34,636 nucleotides of DNA from Clostridiaceae bacterium (GCA_012840535.1 DULF01000011.1:1-34636); one strand, 5' to 3'; shown: positions 7,925 to 16,090, numbered from the stretch's first letter. Numbers and translations are program-made. The notes: generated by a model from the letters alone, not told the origin.

Positions 7925-8860
7925 TTACATTATTAATTTTAGCATTCTTAAGAAATTTCCGGATGCAAATTTTTCAATAAATCTTCGAGAATAATTCAAC
8001 TTTTGGAGTTCATCGAAAATTTTATGTATATCTTCCACCCCGCCTATACCTTCAGGAGTATATTCAATCCCGTCAAAATCAGCTCCTAATCCTATATGGT
8101 CCTCCCCTGTTAAACTTGCTATATGTTCTATATGCATTATTATGTCTTTTACAGAAGCAATCCCTGAATTATTTAGAAAATAGGGATAAAGGTTTATTCC
8201 AATAACTCCTCCCTTGCTCTTGATTGCCAAAATCTGCTCATCGGTCAGATTGCGCTTGTGCGGGCATATTTTTTTCGCATTGGAATGGGAAGCTATCACC
8301 GGTTTGTCTGTAAACTCCATTACATCCCAGAAGCTTTTCTCGGATATATGTGACAAATCAACCAGCATGCCTAATGAATTCATTACTTTTATTACTTCTC
8401 GCCCAAATGCCGTCAATCCTCTGTCAGAGTCATTGTCTCCAACACCGTCAGCAATCTCGTTGCTATGATTCCATGTAAGGCAGAGGCTTCTGACACCCAT
8501 CCCATAAAATTTCCTAAGGTTTGAAATATCCCCTTCCAATGCTTCACCGCCCTCAATCGAAATTATGGCAGCAACTTTTTTAAGGGATAGCGCTCTTTCA
8601 ATATCATTATAATTATAGCATAACATTATTTCATTTTTATGCATACCGGCTTGAAAATAAAGTTTGTTGATTATCCTGACAGCTCGTTCCAATGGCGATT
8701 TGCGGTAATATTCCGGACTTATGAAAGCAGCAAAGAACTGTACAAAACTGCCTGCTCTTTGCATCCTTTCTATATCTACATGGCATTTGTTTTTATCAAG
8801 ATTTTCACCGGATTCCATAATTCTTGTGATTGTATCGCAATGCGCGTCTGCAATAATCAT
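7925..8860 (-). CDS. Membrane dipeptidase family (M19, renal-dipeptidase-like)
   Basis: This 311-residue amidohydrolase-fold zinc enzyme has the binuclear site HxD (His7, Asp9 in DAHCDT), bridging Glu103 (SIEGGEAL), His171 (DLSH) and His192 (IASHSNA), and a late GLGADFDGIE. M19 enzymes hydrolyse dipeptides, including those with a D-residue at the C-terminal side. No signal peptide is visible, so it is probably cytoplasmic. The ATG at 8860 has AAGGAGG 5 nt upstream. It lies 43 nt after yraN and 58 nt before the VanX-like gene, suggesting co-transcription and joint action on short cell-wall peptides. That role is inferred. Confidence 0.9.
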   Translation of the reverse strand: MIIADAHCDTITRIMESGENLDKNKCHVDIERMQRAGSFVQFFAAFISPEYYRKSPLERAVRIINKLYFQAGMHKNEIMLCYNYNDIERALSLKKVAAIISIEGGEALEGDISNLRKFYGMGVRSLCLTWNHSNEIADGVGDNDSDRGLTAFGREVIKVMNSLGMLVDLSHISEKSFWDVMEFTDKPVIASHSNAKKICPHKRNLTDEQILAIKSKGGVIGINLYPYFLNNSGIASVKDIIMHIEHIASLTGEDHIGLGADFDGIEYTPEGIGGVEDIHKIFDELQKLNYSRRFIEKFASGNFLRMLKLIM

Positions 8861-8903
8861 GCCATCCTCCTTCAGGACGTGTTATAATACAGCCATCCAA
8901 TAG

Positions 8904-9335
8904 TCAGAAAGCGTTTTTTATCAAATTTATATCCCTGATGGCGATATTGTTCCGTTCCTTCCTGAAAATCACTTCGACAACATCGAACCTGACATTTGTG
9001 TCCGGTTTATTGTACCTTTTTAAATATATACCTGCAAGTTTTCTGATATATGACTGCTTTTTTTGTGAGACGGATTCAGCGGGAGTTCCATAAAAGACAC
9101 TGCTTCTGGATTTTACTTCAATAAAGCAAAGATATCCGCCTTCTCTTGCAATTATGTCAACTTCACCAAGTCTTCCAAATCTAAAATTGCATTTCAGTAT
9201 TTCATATCCGTTCTTTGAAAGAAAGTCAATGGCATGCTTTTCGCATATTGAACCAATTGTCCTTTTATTAGACAAGCTTTTTTCAGGAGTATTTCCATCA
9301 GATATATTTTTATTCATATTACTTTTTAAGCTCAT
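8904..9335 (-). CDS. YraN-family protein (UPF0102, endonuclease-like fold)
   Basis: The 143-residue protein has the restriction-endonuclease-like core: GSICEKHAIDFLSKNGYEIL, then RFGRLGEVDIIAREGGYLCF and IEVKSRSS. The E-x-D-x(n)-E-x-K pattern resembles Holliday-junction resolvase and nuclease folds, but the function of UPF0102 proteins is not established. The frame is open further upstream; I chose the ATG at 9335 because GGAGAG lies just before it. That start overlaps the FlhB-like gene by 17 nt, a typical operon arrangement. The family usually sits beside rnhB in bacteria, as here. Confidence 0.88.
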   Translation of the reverse strand: MSLKSNMNKNISDGNTPEKSLSNKRTIGSICEKHAIDFLSKNGYEILKCNFRFGRLGEVDIIAREGGYLCFIEVKSRSSVFYGTPAESVSQKKQSYIRKLAGIYLKRYNKPDTNVRFDVVEVIFRKERNNIAIRDINLIKNAF

Positions 9336-9627
9336 TTCTCTCTCCGAATTCCCTGTCAACATAACCGATAAAGACAAGTATCTGAGCCACAACTTCATAT
9401 AATTCTGAAGGTATTTCATCCCCTATGCTCAGTGAGTTAAGAGTTTGAGCCAGCTCAGCGTCCTGGTAAACCGGAACGTTGGCATTTTTGGCTGTTTCTA
9501 CTATTTTTTCCGCTATATAACCTGAGCCCTTGGCAATTATTCTAGGGGCGTAGTCTCTATCCGGAGAATAGCTTAGCGCCACGGCTTCCTTTATTTTTTC
9601 ATCTTTTTTCCTTGCAGTTTTATTCAT
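9319..9627 (-). CDS. FlhB C-terminal-domain-like protein (YlqH-like)
   Basis: The small protein (102 residues) resembles the cytoplasmic domain of the flagellar export switch FlhB: YSPDRDYAPRIIAKGSGYIA, then KNANVPVYQDAELAQTLNSL and EIPSELYEVVAQILVFIGYV. The membrane part and the self-cleaving NPTH motif are absent (RDYAPR occupies that region). Free-standing copies of this domain are conserved in Firmicutes next to rnhB, but their role is unknown to me. The ATG at 9627 fits AAGG about 10 nt upstream better than the GTG at 9636, which almost touches it. It is flanked by ylqG-like (21 nt before) and yraN (overlap). Confidence 0.85.
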   Translation of the reverse strand: MNKTARKKDEKIKEAVALSYSPDRDYAPRIIAKGSGYIAEKIVETAKNANVPVYQDAELAQTLNSLSIGDEIPSELYEVVAQILVFIGYVDREFGERNELKK

Positions 9628-9648
9628 TACAGACACACCTTCATTTGC

Positions 9649-11193
9649 TCAAATTTTGATATCAAGTGTACACTTGTCCTTATCGTCAAATATCTCCCTG
9701 ATTTTCTTTTGAATATTGATAATGTTAATATCATCTTTCATTTGCCTGTAAGTAACATTTACAAGCTTATATCCTTTTTCCAGCAACCTGTTGTATAAGG
9801 AAATGTAATTATCCTTAAAAAAGCTGATAACTTCTTCCTTTTCAATTGTAAAATTAAGGCTGATGTTTTTCTTTTTCAGGCTTATTAAGGTATCAACACG
9901 CCCTAAATTATTTGTATCAAGTGATAGATAAACAACTGAATCTTCAGGATTTATTTGTTTCTTTCCTGGTTTCTTTTTAAACACGTATAATTCAGTTGTA
10001 GTGTTTTCATCCCACATTTTTACCGGAATATGGATGTAAGTGTAATAGTTGTTCAGTTCATTGAGAAATTTTATGCTGCTTTCTATATTATCAATCAAAC
10101 TATTTATTCTGTCGCTATATTGGTTGGACTCCTTAAGATTAAGATTATTCCGGATGACTTTAAGTAACCTGTAAATCTCCTTGTAGTTCTTTGCTATTAA
10201 TAAATCATCATTTAATGTTTCTGATTCAATATTTACAAATTGTTTTTCGAACAGCTTTCTCAGAACGCTCAATTTCTTACTGTCATCTATTTTTGCGTTA
10301 TAACTGCCGTCTTCACCAGTAAAATCAATGTCCACGAAACGGTTGTCAATTTTTCTTTCCGTCTCCAATACAACAGTCTTGCCATTGCCTACATAATCCT
10401 TAATTTCTGCTGATAATAATGCATTGCTTCCTTCATTGACACTGGCCTGTTTATCATCAGATTGCCTGCTGGCTTGTATGTTAACTGGTTCAATTATAAT
10501 ATTTTCATTCCTGGTACCGGGAAAAGCCTCATAATCTCCGCTACTGGAGTTCTGCTCGTTGCTTAAGGCTTTCATGTCATTTGCAATCCTTTCAAAAAAA
10601 GCGCTGTCTGCTCCTTCTTCCAAGAGTTCCGCCAATTCCATCAAGGCATTCCCTATTTTAAATTTTTCATTTGCAAATTTATTCAGCATGGAAATATTGT
10701 TTCCTTCAATTTCCATGTTGCTCGACAGCATAAAAACAACTTTTTCTATATCAAGTTCACTATTATTCTTTACGGCACTTAATACTTGCTTTATTGTTTC
10801 CTTTTGGACCGGCAACTCATATGACTTTAAGCTTTTGACCGTTTCGATGCCGTCTTTATCAGGTTTTATCCCCATAGACTCAAGCAATCTGCTTAAATCC
10901 GTATCTGTACCGGGTGTACTGTCTTTCTTTACATTAACCGTCTCAACAAACAATTGGCTGTCTGTTTTGCCGGTTACTATAAATTCCACAAAATCGCCCT
11001 TTGTTATATTGTTATCGCCGGAAATATTAACTGCTGTAAAGGTTGTGCCATCGAACAGCTTCATAAGAATCTCGTTTGAGATAATATCAATAACCCTTGC
11101 CCTGACAATATCGCCAATATTTAACCTTTCGAAGATGCTTGTAATACCGGTAGGCAAGGCAGCTTCCCTTAGACTGAATCCATCTATCCTCAT
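9649..11193 (-). CDS. YlqG-like protein with FliK-like C-terminal domain
   Basis: The 514-residue protein has no signal peptide or membrane segment. The N-terminal part (about 25-90: LNIGDIVRARVIDIISNEIL, then FVEFIVTGKTDSQLFVETV) looks like a small beta-barrel. The middle is helical and low in conservation. The C-terminal part (about 390-480: PEDSVVYLSLDTNNLGRVDT, then NISLNFTIEKEEVISFFKD) recalls the conserved domain of the flagellar hook-length protein FliK. Position between rnhB and the FlhB-C-like gene matches B. subtilis ylqG. In flagella FliK acts on FlhB, so a FliK-like/FlhB-like pair outside a flagellar locus is suggestive, but no function is known. The ATG at 11193 has GAGGT about 8 nt upstream. 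Confidence 0.72.
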   Translation of the reverse strand: MRIDGFSLREAALPTGITSIFERLNIGDIVRARVIDIISNEILMKLFDGTTFTAVNISGDNNITKGDFVEFIVTGKTDSQLFVETVNVKKDSTPGTDTDLSRLLESMGIKPDKDGIETVKSLKSYELPVQKETIKQVLSAVKNNSELDIEKVVFMLSSNMEIEGNNISMLNKFANEKFKIGNALMELAELLEEGADSAFFERIANDMKALSNEQNSSSGDYEAFPGTRNENIIIEPVNIQASRQSDDKQASVNEGSNALLSAEIKDYVGNGKTVVLETERKIDNRFVDIDFTGEDGSYNAKIDDSKKLSVLRKLFEKQFVNIESETLNDDLLIAKNYKEIYRLLKVIRNNLNLKESNQYSDRINSLIDNIESSIKFLNELNNYYTYIHIPVKMWDENTTTELYVFKKKPGKKQINPEDSVVYLSLDTNNLGRVDTLISLKKKNISLNFTIEKEEVISFFKDNYISLYNRLLEKGYKLVNVTYRQMKDDINIINIQKKIREIFDDKDKCTLDIKI

Positions 11194-11212
11194 ATTAACT
11201 ACCTCAACGCTC

Positions 11213-11986
11213 TCAAAGGGTGAATTTTTTCGTAAAGCTTACTCTATGTATCGGACAAATTCCATATTTTTTTATAGCTTTGATATGTTCCTTTGTACCA
11301 TAACCTTTGTGTTTTTTAAACCCATACTGGGGATAAAACTGGTCCAGTTCATCAATCAGCCTGTCCCTTGTGACTTTGGCAACTATTGACGCTGCAGCTA
11401 TCGATATGCTTTTGCTGTCGCCTTTGACTATGGGAACCTGCTCTATTTTTATATTTTCAAGTTCTACAGCGTCAATAAAAATAATATCAGGTTGAGGTTT
11501 CAGTGAAGAAATAGCCTTTTCCATGGCGGTTTTTGTTGCGTTAAGTATATTGATACTGTCTATCTGTTTTTCATCAACAATGCCAATGCTGAATGATACT
11601 GCTTTTTCAGTAATCTCGTCATAAAGGGAATCCCTTTGCTTTGGAGTAAGCTTCTTGGAATCGTTAAGTCCGTATATGCAAACATTGTCAGGCAATATTA
11701 CGGCTGCTGCAACAACAGGGCCTGCCAGCGGTCCCCTTCCTGCCTCGTCTACCCCGGCTATATACCTGTATCCTTTTTCATAGGCTTTCCTTTCATATGC
11801 ATACATGGCATCAATTCTTGCAATTTCTTTTGCCATGCTTTCTTTTTTCTTCTCATACTTACTGATCAAGCGCTTTATTGAATTTCCAAACCCCGGTTCT
11901 ACCGAATGTAAATAATTCAACGCATCATCTATATCGAGACCTTTAATTTTCTCTTCTATCTCCCTTAATGTTAATTTCCTACTCAT
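11213..11986 (-). CDS. rnhB: Ribonuclease HII
   Basis: RNase HII cuts the RNA strand of RNA-DNA hybrids and starts removal of misincorporated ribonucleotides. The 257-residue protein has an N-terminal helical extension (about 1-72) as in Bacillus, then YIAGVDEAGRGPLAGPVVAA with catalytic Asp80 and Glu81, Asp172 in IIFIDAVEL, and the SIAAASIVAKVTRDRL block. I chose the ATG at 11986 because AGAGG lies 9 nt upstream; the ATG three codons earlier abuts that site. The start overlaps the rbgA stop by 8 nt, so coupled translation is likely. Confidence 0.95.
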   Translation of the reverse strand: MSRKLTLREIEEKIKGLDIDDALNYLHSVEPGFGNSIKRLISKYEKKKESMAKEIARIDAMYAYERKAYEKGYRYIAGVDEAGRGPLAGPVVAAAVILPDNVCIYGLNDSKKLTPKQRDSLYDEITEKAVSFSIGIVDEKQIDSINILNATKTAMEKAISSLKPQPDIIFIDAVELENIKIEQVPIVKGDSKSISIAAASIVAKVTRDRLIDELDQFYPQYGFKKHKGYGTKEHIKAIKKYGICPIHRVSFTKKFTL

Positions 11987-12848
11987 TGTTTCCATCCTCT
12001 AAATTCGGTCTTTCCAAAGAAATGCGGCCGATTTTTCCCCCTCTGAATTCATCAAGTACAGTTGCAGCAATCCTACTGTAATCAATTCTTCCTCCGGAGA
12101 TAATGCATCCCCTGTTTTTTGCGGCTTCCTCAAGAAGAATTACTCCTGTTTTATCCTCCAGGGAATCCAGCTTGAATCTATTTTTAAGATAATCAGGATA
12201 AGATACACTCAGCCTTTCAAGCAATAAAGCTGCAACCTCCACAATGTCATATACTTCATCTTTTATGGCGCCGGTAAATGCCAGATTTAAACCAACTTCC
12301 CGGTCATCGAACTTAGGCCAGAGAATGCCGGGAGTATCGAGTAGCTCAATATTCTTATTAAGCTTTATCCACTGCTTTCCACGCGTTACTCCGGGCTTGT
12401 CCCCGGTTGCCGCGCTGGCTCTGCCTGCTATCCTGTTTATAAAAGAAGACTTCCCTACATTGGGTATTCCTACAACCATGGTACGGATTGGCCTGAAAAT
12501 CCTGCCTTTTCTTTTATCCCTTTCAATCTTTTCCCTCATCAAATCAGTCAGTATGCTTTTTACCTTGTTAATTCCTGTGCCTTTCAGCGAGTCAACAAAA
12601 ATGCCGGTATAACCGTTGATACTATACCATTTGCTCCATTCTGCCGATACTTTCTCATCAGCCAGATCTGACTTGTTAAGTACCACAACTTTTGGCTTGT
12701 TTAATACTATCCTGTCAATATCCGGATTTTTACTGCTGTACGGTATTCGTGCGTCTAAAAGCTCAATAACCACATCCACCAGCTTAAGGTTTTCGGACAA
12801 CAACCTCCTTGTTTTGGCCATGTGTCCCGGAAACCACTGAATGTCCAT
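11979..12848 (-). CDS. rbgA: Ribosome biogenesis GTPase A (RbgA/YlqF)
   Basis: This circularly permuted GTPase matures the large ribosomal subunit in Firmicutes. In the 289-residue protein the G4 motif NKSD (58-61) precedes G1 GIPNVGKSS (127-135) and G3 DTPG (171-174), the permuted order expected. The N-terminal MDIQWFPGHMAKT block is typical of the family, and a C-terminal helical RNA-binding region follows. The ATG at 12848 has AGGGG about 7 nt upstream. It lies 36 nt after the signal peptidase gene and overlaps rnhB. Confidence 0.95.
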   Translation of the reverse strand: MDIQWFPGHMAKTRRLLSENLKLVDVVIELLDARIPYSSKNPDIDRIVLNKPKVVVLNKSDLADEKVSAEWSKWYSINGYTGIFVDSLKGTGINKVKSILTDLMREKIERDKRKGRIFRPIRTMVVGIPNVGKSSFINRIAGRASAATGDKPGVTRGKQWIKLNKNIELLDTPGILWPKFDDREVGLNLAFTGAIKDEVYDIVEVAALLLERLSVSYPDYLKNRFKLDSLEDKTGVILLEEAAKNRGCIISGGRIDYSRIAATVLDEFRGGKIGRISLERPNLEDGNNE

Positions 12849-12884
12849 ATATTTCCCCTTTCTTGCAGCAGTACCATTCCTACC

Positions 12885-13508
12885 TTACTTTTGATTGTTT
12901 TTGTAAATGCTGCCGAACCTGTCTAAAGGCCATACCCTATATATTGCCTTACCTTTTATTTTATCATATTCAATCAATCCCAGCTCTCTGCTGTCTCTGC
13001 TGTTTAGCCTGTTGTCACCGAGAACAAAAACCGTGCCTTCCTCTACTTTTACAGGCAATTCAATATTCCCTTCATATGTTGCTTCTCCGTACACATATGG
13101 TTCTTCAAGCTTTTCATTATTAATATATACATATCCATCCTTTATATCCACTTCATCACCAGGGATCCCAATAACTCTTTTTATATAATCAGTTTCATCT
13201 ATCCCGTGAAGCGCCCGCTTAACAATAGGCAATTTATTTATAAAAGGAAAATACCTGAAGGTTCCTTCATTAACTTGCAATACAACAATATCACCTCTTT
13301 TAGGAGGAGAAAAAAAATAGCCAAGCTTATACAATATCAGTCTGTCTCCGTTTGAGAGTGTATGTTCCATTGAAGAGCCGTCAACATACACAGTTTCAAA
13401 TACAAATGCTCGAATCAACAAGGAAATTAATACTGCCAATAATATTGCTTCCAACCAGCCTAAAAATTCTTTGAATATGTATTTCTGTGTTTTTTCCTTT
13501 GTTCCCAT
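12885..13508 (-). CDS. lepB: Signal peptidase I
   Basis: The enzyme cleaves signal peptides of exported proteins on the outer face of the membrane. The 207-residue protein has one N-terminal membrane helix (about 18-37), catalytic Ser46 in YVDGSSMEHTL, catalytic Lys110 in DYIKRVIGIPGDEV, and the late GDNRLNSRDSRELG box. The frame is open far upstream into rplS, but those codons cross the rplS terminator. I chose the ATG at 13508, which has AGGA 9 nt upstream and gives a normal family length. Glu replaces the common Pro after Ser-Met. Confidence 0.93.
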   Translation of the reverse strand: MGTKEKTQKYIFKEFLGWLEAILLAVLISLLIRAFVFETVYVDGSSMEHTLSNGDRLILYKLGYFFSPPKRGDIVVLQVNEGTFRYFPFINKLPIVKRALHGIDETDYIKRVIGIPGDEVDIKDGYVYINNEKLEEPYVYGEATYEGNIELPVKVEEGTVFVLGDNRLNSRDSRELGLIEYDKIKGKAIYRVWPLDRFGSIYKNNQK

Positions 13509-13534
13509 ACCCACTATTCCTAAAAAATTTTTTT

Positions 13535-13564
13535 GAGAAAACAAAAGGGACATTCCGTCCCTTT
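13535..13564 (-). terminator. Rho-independent terminator after rplS
   Basis: The perfect 8-bp stem AAAGGGAC/GTCCCTTT (13557-13564 and 13544-13551) has a 5-nt loop and is followed on the minus strand by TTTTGTTTTC. It begins 2 nt past the rplS stop codon. Since lepB follows within 30 nt and shows no promoter of its own, partial read-through is likely. Confidence 0.85.
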
Positions 13565-13566
13565 CT

Positions 13567-13938
13567 TCATTCTGTTTCAACCGCTTTGTTCTTGGAAACA
13601 AGCTTTTCTTTAACTTTTGCCGATTTACCGACTCTTTTACGCAGATAATAGAGCTTCGCTCTTCTGACTTTTCCTTTTCTTACAACTTCAATACGGTCAA
13701 TTCTTGGTGAGTTAACAGGAATAACTCTTTCCACGCCAACTCCATAAGAGATTCTACGTACTGTAAAGGTTTCCTTTAAACCTTCACCCTTTTTGGCGAT
13801 AACAGTTCCTTCAAAAACCTGGAGCCTTTCCCTGTTTCCTTCTTTAACTTTCAAATAAACTTTAACATAATCACCTATTTCAAGATGAGGTAGATCATTT
13901 CTAATTTGTTCCTGTTCAATAGCTTTTATTATATCCAT
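13567..13938 (-). CDS. rplS: 50S ribosomal protein L19
   Basis: L19 lies at the interface of the two ribosomal subunits. The 123-residue protein shows family blocks [60 protein letters not shown] and a basic [19 protein letters not shown] tail. The ATG at 13938 has AAGGAGG 6 nt upstream; an upstream in-frame ATG at 13968 lacks such a site. It has its own strong promoter and a structured leader, and is followed at once by a terminator, so it can be expressed separately from trmD. Confidence 0.97.
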   Translation of the reverse strand: MDIIKAIEQEQIRNDLPHLEIGDYVKVYLKVKEGNRERLQVFEGTVIAKKGEGLKETFTVRRISYGVGVERVIPVNSPRIDRIEVVRKGKVRRAKLYYLRKRVGKSAKVKEKLVSKNKAVETE

Positions 13939-13958
13939 TGCTATCCTCCTTCCTTCCA

Positions 13959-14040
13959 AGACGTTCATGCACTTTAAGATGATGCTTTTATTAAAGCACC
14001 ATGCCTTTGTTTCCTGTAATATATATGCAGCGGAACGCCC
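13959..14040 (-). promoter_or_regulatory. Structured 5' leader of rplS (candidate L19 autoregulatory leader)
   Basis: The leader between the promoter and the start codon can fold into an outer stem GGGCGTTC/GAACGTCT (14033-14040 with 13959-13966, G-U pairs included). Inside it is a 10-bp hairpin ATGGTGCTTT/AAAGCATCAT with an AATA loop (13979-14002). Leaders bound by their own ribosomal protein are known for L19 in Firmicutes; membership in that class is inferred from position and fold. Confidence 0.5.
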
Positions 14041-14058
14041 GTAATTAACACGAAATGT

Positions 14059-14087
14059 ATTATATCATATGCTGCCATCCTTGTAAA
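14059..14087 (-). promoter_or_regulatory. Sigma-A promoter of rplS
   Basis: TTTACA (14082-14087) and a perfect TATAAT (14059-14064) are exactly 17 bp apart on the minus strand, in the gap between trmD and rplS. Transcription would start near 14052. Confidence 0.85.
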
Positions 14088-14118
14088 CCATTTCTGGAAA
14101 ATTGGTCTTGCCAAGCAA

Positions 14119-14865
14119 TTACACATTTCCTTCATTATTTAGTGCTTCATGGAGCAATTTTCTGTCCTCTTCACTCAATTCAAGCTTATTAAATAGGTCA
14201 GGCCGCTTTTTATAAGTCCTTAACAGGGACTGCTGCCTTCTCCATCTTTTTATATTTGCATGATGTCCTGACAACAAAATGTCCGGAACTTTCCTTCCGT
14301 TAAACTCATAAGGCCTCGTATACTGTGGATACTCAAGAAGGCCGTTATTGTGCGACTCCTCCAAGTATGAATCCTTACTTGCCAAAACCCCTGGTATGGT
14401 TCTTGTCAACGCATCAATCAAAACCATTGCAGGAAGTTCCCCGCCAGTCAGTACATAATCCCCGATTGATATCTCCTCATCTACAATCTCCTCTATAATT
14501 CTCTCGTCAACACCTTCATAATGGCCGCATAATAATATGAAATGGTCACATGTGCTTAACTCGTTAACCAGCTCTTGATTAAGCAACTTGCCCTGAGGGC
14601 TTAAATAAATAACCTTGGGCTTATAAGACAAACCTTCTGTTACAGACAAATATGCATCATAAATTGGCTGCGCCATCATTACCATTCCATTGCCGCCGCC
14701 ATAGGGGTAGTCGTCAGTTTTCCGGTGCTTGTCCCGGGAAAAGTCGCGTATGTTTACCGTATTTATCTTGATAAATCCGTCCTGCTTAGCCCTGCCAATA
14801 ATGCTTTCATTTAGTACTGGCGGAAACATATCAGGAAAAAGCGTTAGGATGTCAAACCTCATCAT
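14119..14865 (-). CDS. trmD: tRNA (guanine-N1-)-methyltransferase
   Basis: TrmD methylates G37 of tRNAs and so prevents frameshifting. The 248-residue protein has the SPOUT-class features of the family: MRFDILTLFPDMFPPVLNES, PYGGGNGMVM, the knot region VIYLSPQGK and LLCGHYEGVDERI, and SIGDYVLTGGELPAMVLIDA. The ATG at 14865 has AAGGA 7 nt upstream and overlaps the rimM end by 14 nt, which favours coupled translation. An rplS promoter follows. Confidence 0.97.
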   Translation of the reverse strand: MMRFDILTLFPDMFPPVLNESIIGRAKQDGFIKINTVNIRDFSRDKHRKTDDYPYGGGNGMVMMAQPIYDAYLSVTEGLSYKPKVIYLSPQGKLLNQELVNELSTCDHFILLCGHYEGVDERIIEEIVDEEISIGDYVLTGGELPAMVLIDALTRTIPGVLASKDSYLEESHNNGLLEYPQYTRPYEFNGRKVPDILLSGHHANIKRWRRQQSLLRTYKKRPDLFNKLELSEEDRKLLHEALNNEGNV

Positions 14866-15370
14866 CGACCAATCCTTTCGGCAAAGATACAGTTATTCTC
14901 TTCTCATTTATCAAAACGCTCTTAACAACGCTTTTTAACGCCGGTACCAGTATCTCCCTGCTGTTCTCATTTTTTACCACGTAAACATCATTGCTCCCTG
15001 TAGACAAAACATCCGTTACAACACCGAGTTTGTTTCCGTTCTCTTCCACGACCTCGCATCCAACTATATCTGATATAAAAAACCTGCCTTCAGGAAGCTT
15101 TACCGCATTTTCCCTGTCTACCAAAATATATTGTTCCTTATACGCTTCGGCAGCATTCAGGTCATTTATTTCTTTAAATTTTACCAGGACCATGTTTTTA
15201 AAATACTTCACATGGGATATATTAAGTGATTCAAAAATACCGCCTTTATCAATAAAAACTTTTTTCAGATAATCAAACCTCTTAGGGTCATCTGTTAAAG
15301 GTAAAATTTTCAATTCTCCTTTTATTCCATGGGTGTTTATAATTTTGCCCACCCTGAGGTACTTTTCCAA
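14852..15370 (-). CDS. rimM: 16S rRNA processing protein RimM
   Basis: RimM helps assemble the 30S head and binds S19. The 172-residue product has the N-terminal RimM domain (YLRVGKIINTHGIKGELKI) and a C-terminal PRC-barrel (FFISDIVGCEV, ending in ILVPALKSVVK). The start is ambiguous. TTG at 15370 has GGTGG 8 nt upstream and matches the usual distance to VGKI. TTG at 15391 has AAGGA 11 nt upstream and would add seven residues. I prefer 15370. The gene overlaps trmD and follows an internal hairpin terminator. Confidence 0.92.
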   Translation of the reverse strand: MEKYLRVGKIINTHGIKGELKILPLTDDPKRFDYLKKVFIDKGGIFESLNISHVKYFKNMVLVKFKEINDLNAAEAYKEQYILVDRENAVKLPEGRFFISDIVGCEVVEENGNKLGVVTDVLSTGSNDVYVVKNENSREILVPALKSVVKSVLINEKRITVSLPKGLVDDEV

Positions 15371-15415
15371 TATTCTCACCACCGAAAACAACAGGTTTAC
15401 TTTCCTTTATAATAC

Positions 15416-15441
15416 AAAAAGGGACTTTTATGTCCCCTTTT
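15416..15441 (-). terminator. Internal terminator between khpA and rimM
   Basis: On the minus strand a 10-bp stem AAAAGGGGAC/GTCCCTTTTT with one G-U pair and loop ATAAAA lies 40 nt past khpA. The T-run is inside the 3' arm and continues briefly. It shares the GGGAC/GTCCC core with the rplS terminator and would reduce transcription into rimM-trmD. Confidence 0.65.
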
Positions 15442-15480
15442 GAGATTTAATTACTTGCAGCTGCGTGTCCTTTAAGCAAC

Positions 15481-15711
15481 TTAAAGAATTTCTACTACTA
15501 CTCTCTTATTTTCCTTTACTGCCGCAGCTTTAATCACAGTCCTGATTGCCTTTGCTATCCTACCCTGTTTTCCGATAACTTTACCCATATCTTCCTTTGC
15601 TACCTTTAACTCGAGGATAAGGGACTGTTCACCTTCAACTTCATTTACGCTTACGCTTTCTGGATTGTCTACCAATGCCTTTGCAATCGTTTCAAGAAGT
15701 TCTTTCATCAT
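15481..15711 (-). CDS. khpA: KH-domain RNA-binding protein (KhpA/YlqC)
   Basis: The small RNA-binding protein (76 residues) has a single KH domain with the GKQG loop in [20 protein letters not shown]. In Firmicutes KhpA pairs with KhpB and influences cell-wall and division functions. The ATG at 15711 has AGGAGG 8 nt upstream. It lies between rpsP (94 nt upstream) and rimM, its usual place, and is followed by a hairpin terminator, so rpsP-khpA probably forms a transcript of its own. Confidence 0.93.
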   Translation of the reverse strand: MMKELLETIAKALVDNPESVSVNEVEGEQSLILELKVAKEDMGKVIGKQGRIAKAIRTVIKAAAVKENKRVVVEIL

Positions 15712-15805
15712 CGTTACTACCTCCTGGAAGATATTAGATCACTAACTGTACAAAATAACCTATATGCTTTTTGTATTTATAAAGCTTATATAAAGCTTTG
15801 AAAGC

Positions 15806-16051
15806 TTACTGAATTATCCCGGTTTTCTTTAATAATGCTTTTACGGTGTCAGTTGGCTGTGCACCGTTTTTCAGCCATTTTTGCGCTTTTTCGCTGTTGA
15901 TGTTCACCTGTGCGGGATTTGCAACAGGATTGTAAGTACCAATTTCCTCTATAAACCTGCCGTCACGAGGGCTTCGCGAATCAGCAACAACTACACGGTA
16001 ATAGGGGTTCTTTTTAGCTCCTATTCTTTTCAGCCTTATTTTTACAGCCAT
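15806..16051 (-). CDS. rpsP: 30S ribosomal protein S16
   Basis: The 81-residue protein starts [20 protein letters not shown] followed by [22 protein letters not shown], diagnostic of S16. The ATG at 16051 has GGAGG 8 nt upstream; an in-frame GTG nine bases earlier touches that site and is rejected. A candidate promoter lies in the gap to ffh. Confidence 0.97.
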   Translation of the reverse strand: MAVKIRLKRIGAKKNPYYRVVVADSRSPRDGRFIEEIGTYNPVANPAQVNINSEKAQKWLKNGAQPTDTVKALLKKTGIIQ

Positions 16052-16090
16052 TTTTGTCACCTCCCTCTAAAAATTCTGAAAATATATAAA

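Noticed and set aside
7247-7936. A 229-codon plus-strand ORF opposite the VanX-like gene
   Set aside because: It is the complement of the acidic, repetitive linker; the translation is Ser/Pro/Leu-rich low complexity without a ribosome binding site, and the minus-strand frame has a complete M15D active site.
10559-11389. A 276-codon plus-strand ORF opposite the ylqG-like gene and rnhB
   Set aside because: It spans the boundary of two minus-strand genes with ribosome binding sites and recognisable products; its own sequence shows no family features.
12885-13601. Longer signal peptidase start overlapping rplS
   Set aside because: The extra N-terminal codons run through the rplS terminator and have no ribosome binding site; the ATG at 13508 gives normal length.
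15391-15425. TATTAT/TATAAA after the khpA hairpin as a rimM promoter
   Set aside because: No acceptable -35 at 16-18 bp; the A/T run is explained by the terminator tail.
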